Part shown: piece after piece, positions 25,375 to 26,501 of the stretch
Numbering within the stretch: position 1 is the first letter of the stretch
How the letters are laid out: every line of letters begins with the position of its first letter
Origin: CAYMLL01 sp964390645
Lineage (GTDB): Bacteria; Planctomycetota; UBA8108
Assembly: GCA_964390645.1 (NCBI GenBank)
Contig: CAYMLL010000075.1
Location: 1 to 26,501 of the forward strand
Length of the DNA: 26,501 nt
Direction: 5' to 3'
Program-made: the position numbers and the translations under genes
Notes under the pieces: model-generated
What the model was told of the DNA's origin: nothing
Database searches by the model: none
Seen by the model: only the letters and a program-made list of their open reading frames with translations

Positions 25375-26501
25375 ATGACCGATTCGACAACCACGCGATT
25401 CACCCGGGGGAGCTTCTCCTGGCTGCTGGGCCTCGCGGGGCTCGTGCTTCTCGGAATCTTTCTCTATCTCGCCCGTCTCTCCGAGGATCCGGTCTTTCGT
25501 CACGGTCAGGGCCACGAGGCGCGTCCGGTCGGCGCGCTCGTCGTGTCGCTCCTGCTTGCCGGCGCGGTGTACTTTCTCGTCGCCCTTGCCGCGCTCCGTC
25601 GGGCGCCAGCTCTGGCTCCCGTGCTCCTCTTCGGCGTGCTCTTTCGTCTGGCGCTGATCGAGTCCCGACCCCTCCAGGAGGATGACATCTACCGGTACGT
25701 CTGGGACGGCAAGGTCGTCGCCGCGGGGCTCGATCCGTACGTCGCGAGTCCGCGGGACGTTCTCGTCTTTCCGGAGGTCCGGTCGCGGCGCGAGGACGGA
25801 GGGTGGCGGAGTCGGCAGCTCGAGCGGCTCTCGGAGCTGGCGCGATCCAGCGAGGAGAACCTCGTCGTCTTGCAGCGCGTCAACAACGCGAGCCACTCGA
25901 CGATCTACCCGGCCGTCCTGCAGTGGGTCTTCGCCGTTCACGGCGCGTGGGTTCCGCACGACCGGGAGGTCGATCGGCAGATCGTCGCGATGAAGTGGAT
26001 CCTCGCCGTCTTCGAACTCGGTGTCCTGGCGCTCGTGCCGGTGTTGCTGCGTCTCGCGTGTCTTCCGCCGGGCCTCGCGATCCTCTACGCGTGGTGTCCG
26101 CTGGTGCTCAAGGAGTGCTCGAACTCGGGCCACGCCGATTCGGTTCCGACCTTCTTCGTCGTCGCCGCGCTCTGCGCCGTTCTCCTCGTACCGCGGGCAC
26201 CCACCGCTCGGCGCGCCGTCGGCTGGGCCTTCGCAGCGGGTCTGGCGCTGGGACTCGCCATCGCCGCGAAGCTCTTCGCGGTGCTTCTCGTTCCGCTGGT
26301 GTGGCGACGTCTGGGGCTCTCGCGCGGGGCGGTCGTGGTTCTCGCGGCGTTCGGCGTCCTCATCCTTCACCTCGGTCTCTTTCCGGACGGAGCGCAGAGC
26401 CGAGGCGAGGTGCTGACCCGCTTCGCGCTCGAGTGGGAGTACCACTGCGGGTTCTTCCTCGCGCTGCGCGAGGGTATCGGCTACTTCACACAGGAGGCGG
26501 C
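25375..26501 (+). CDS. GT-C type polytopic membrane glycosyltransferase, 3' end outside window
   Basis: Open from the ATG at 25375 to the window edge (375 codons). The protein is very hydrophobic with many predicted membrane segments (for example WLLGLAGLVLLGIFLYLA, GALVVSLLLAGAVYFLVALA, PVLLFGVLFRLALI). The first large loop carries QEDDIYRYVWDGKVVAAGLD followed by PYVASP, characteristic of bacterial GT-C mannosyl/glycosyltransferases that use polyprenyl-phosphate sugars; the acidic EDD at 102-104 is the likely catalytic site. NNASHSTIYPAVLQWVF and GHADSVPTFF follow as in that group. The donor and acceptor cannot be told. A weak CCGGAA lies 5 bases before the ATG. Confidence 0.88.
   Translation, partial: MTDSTTTRFTRGSFSWLLGLAGLVLLGIFLYLARLSEDPVFRHGQGHEARPVGALVVSLLLAGAVYFLVALAALRRAPALAPVLLFGVLFRLALIESRPLQEDDIYRYVWDGKVVAAGLDPYVASPRDVLVFPEVRSRREDGGWRSRQLERLSELARSSEENLVVLQRVNNASHSTIYPAVLQWVFAVHGAWVPHDREVDRQIVAMKWILAVFELGVLALVPVLLRLACLPPGLAILYAWCPLVLKECSNSGHADSVPTFFVVAALCAVLLVPRAPTARRAVGWAFAAGLALGLAIAAKLFAVLLVPLVWRRLGLSRGAVVVLAAFGVLILHLGLFPDGAQSRGEVLTRFALEWEYHCGFFLALREGIGYFTQEA

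Noticed and set aside
24688..26445. Upstream extension of the aldolase frame on the minus strand
   Set aside because: It runs antisense through the glycosyltransferase and has biased Arg/Glu-rich composition; the aldolase fold begins at MKNPLKAAL from 24687.

Overview
The window is a GC-rich, gene-dense chromosomal segment that looks like an uncultured member of the Planctomycetota. The evidence is the gene content: a very large secreted protein with a propeller, HEAT repeats and a C-terminal CxxCH heme domain (the 'PVC-type' architecture), a Cys-type sulfatase, a Tat-exported Gfo/Idh/MocA oxidoreductase, a secreted beta-helix protein ending in a dockerin-like EF-hand pair, and a LecA-like secreted protein. 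Two runs of N (100 at 3669-3768 and 10 at 19298-19307) show it is scaffolded draft sequence, probably metagenomic. I see no phage, transposase, CRISPR array, rRNA or tRNA.

Layout. 1-1338 (-): 5' part of an ALDH7-type aldehyde dehydrogenase cut by the window edge. 1806-3930 (+): HEAT-repeat protein with a histone H1-like (AKKTA)n tail broken by an assembly gap. 3947-4010: 8-bp tandem array with seven G-tracts. 4109-5938 (+): secreted beta-helix/dockerin-like protein. 5981-10398: Nudix hydrolase (-), Ogt (+), serine/threonine dehydratase (-) and M3 metallopeptidase (+), packed divergently and convergently with overlapping 3' ends. 10338-16063 (all -): PVC heme protein, LecA-like protein, cardiolipin synthase. 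16175-17311 (+): ThiO-like FAD oxidase. 17322-21845 (all -): SHOCT lipoprotein, esterase-sulfatase fusion, PA0069-type radical SAM protein, spaced like an operon. 22028-23865 (+): Tat-exported Gfo/Idh/MocA oxidoreductase, then PduO/MMAB-type cobalamin adenosyltransferase. 23896-25262 (-): small membrane protein, then HpcH/HpaI aldolase. 25375-26501 (+): start of a GT-C-type membrane glycosyltransferase.

How the genes work together. Most are housekeeping or metabolic genes in short transcription units. The clearest functional theme is secreted breakdown or binding of complex, probably sulfated and acylated, carbohydrate: the esterase-sulfatase, Tat oxidoreductase, PVC heme protein, LecA-like and beta-helix proteins, and a keto-acid aldolase. 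This is inferred from families, not shown by a substrate-specific enzyme. The most unusual items are the single polypeptide joining a serine esterase to a sulfatase, the HEAT protein with an H1-like tail whose repeat array defeated assembly, the G-quadruplex-capable array beside it, and a small His-rich membrane protein of unknown function. I found no convincing complete new multi-gene system.
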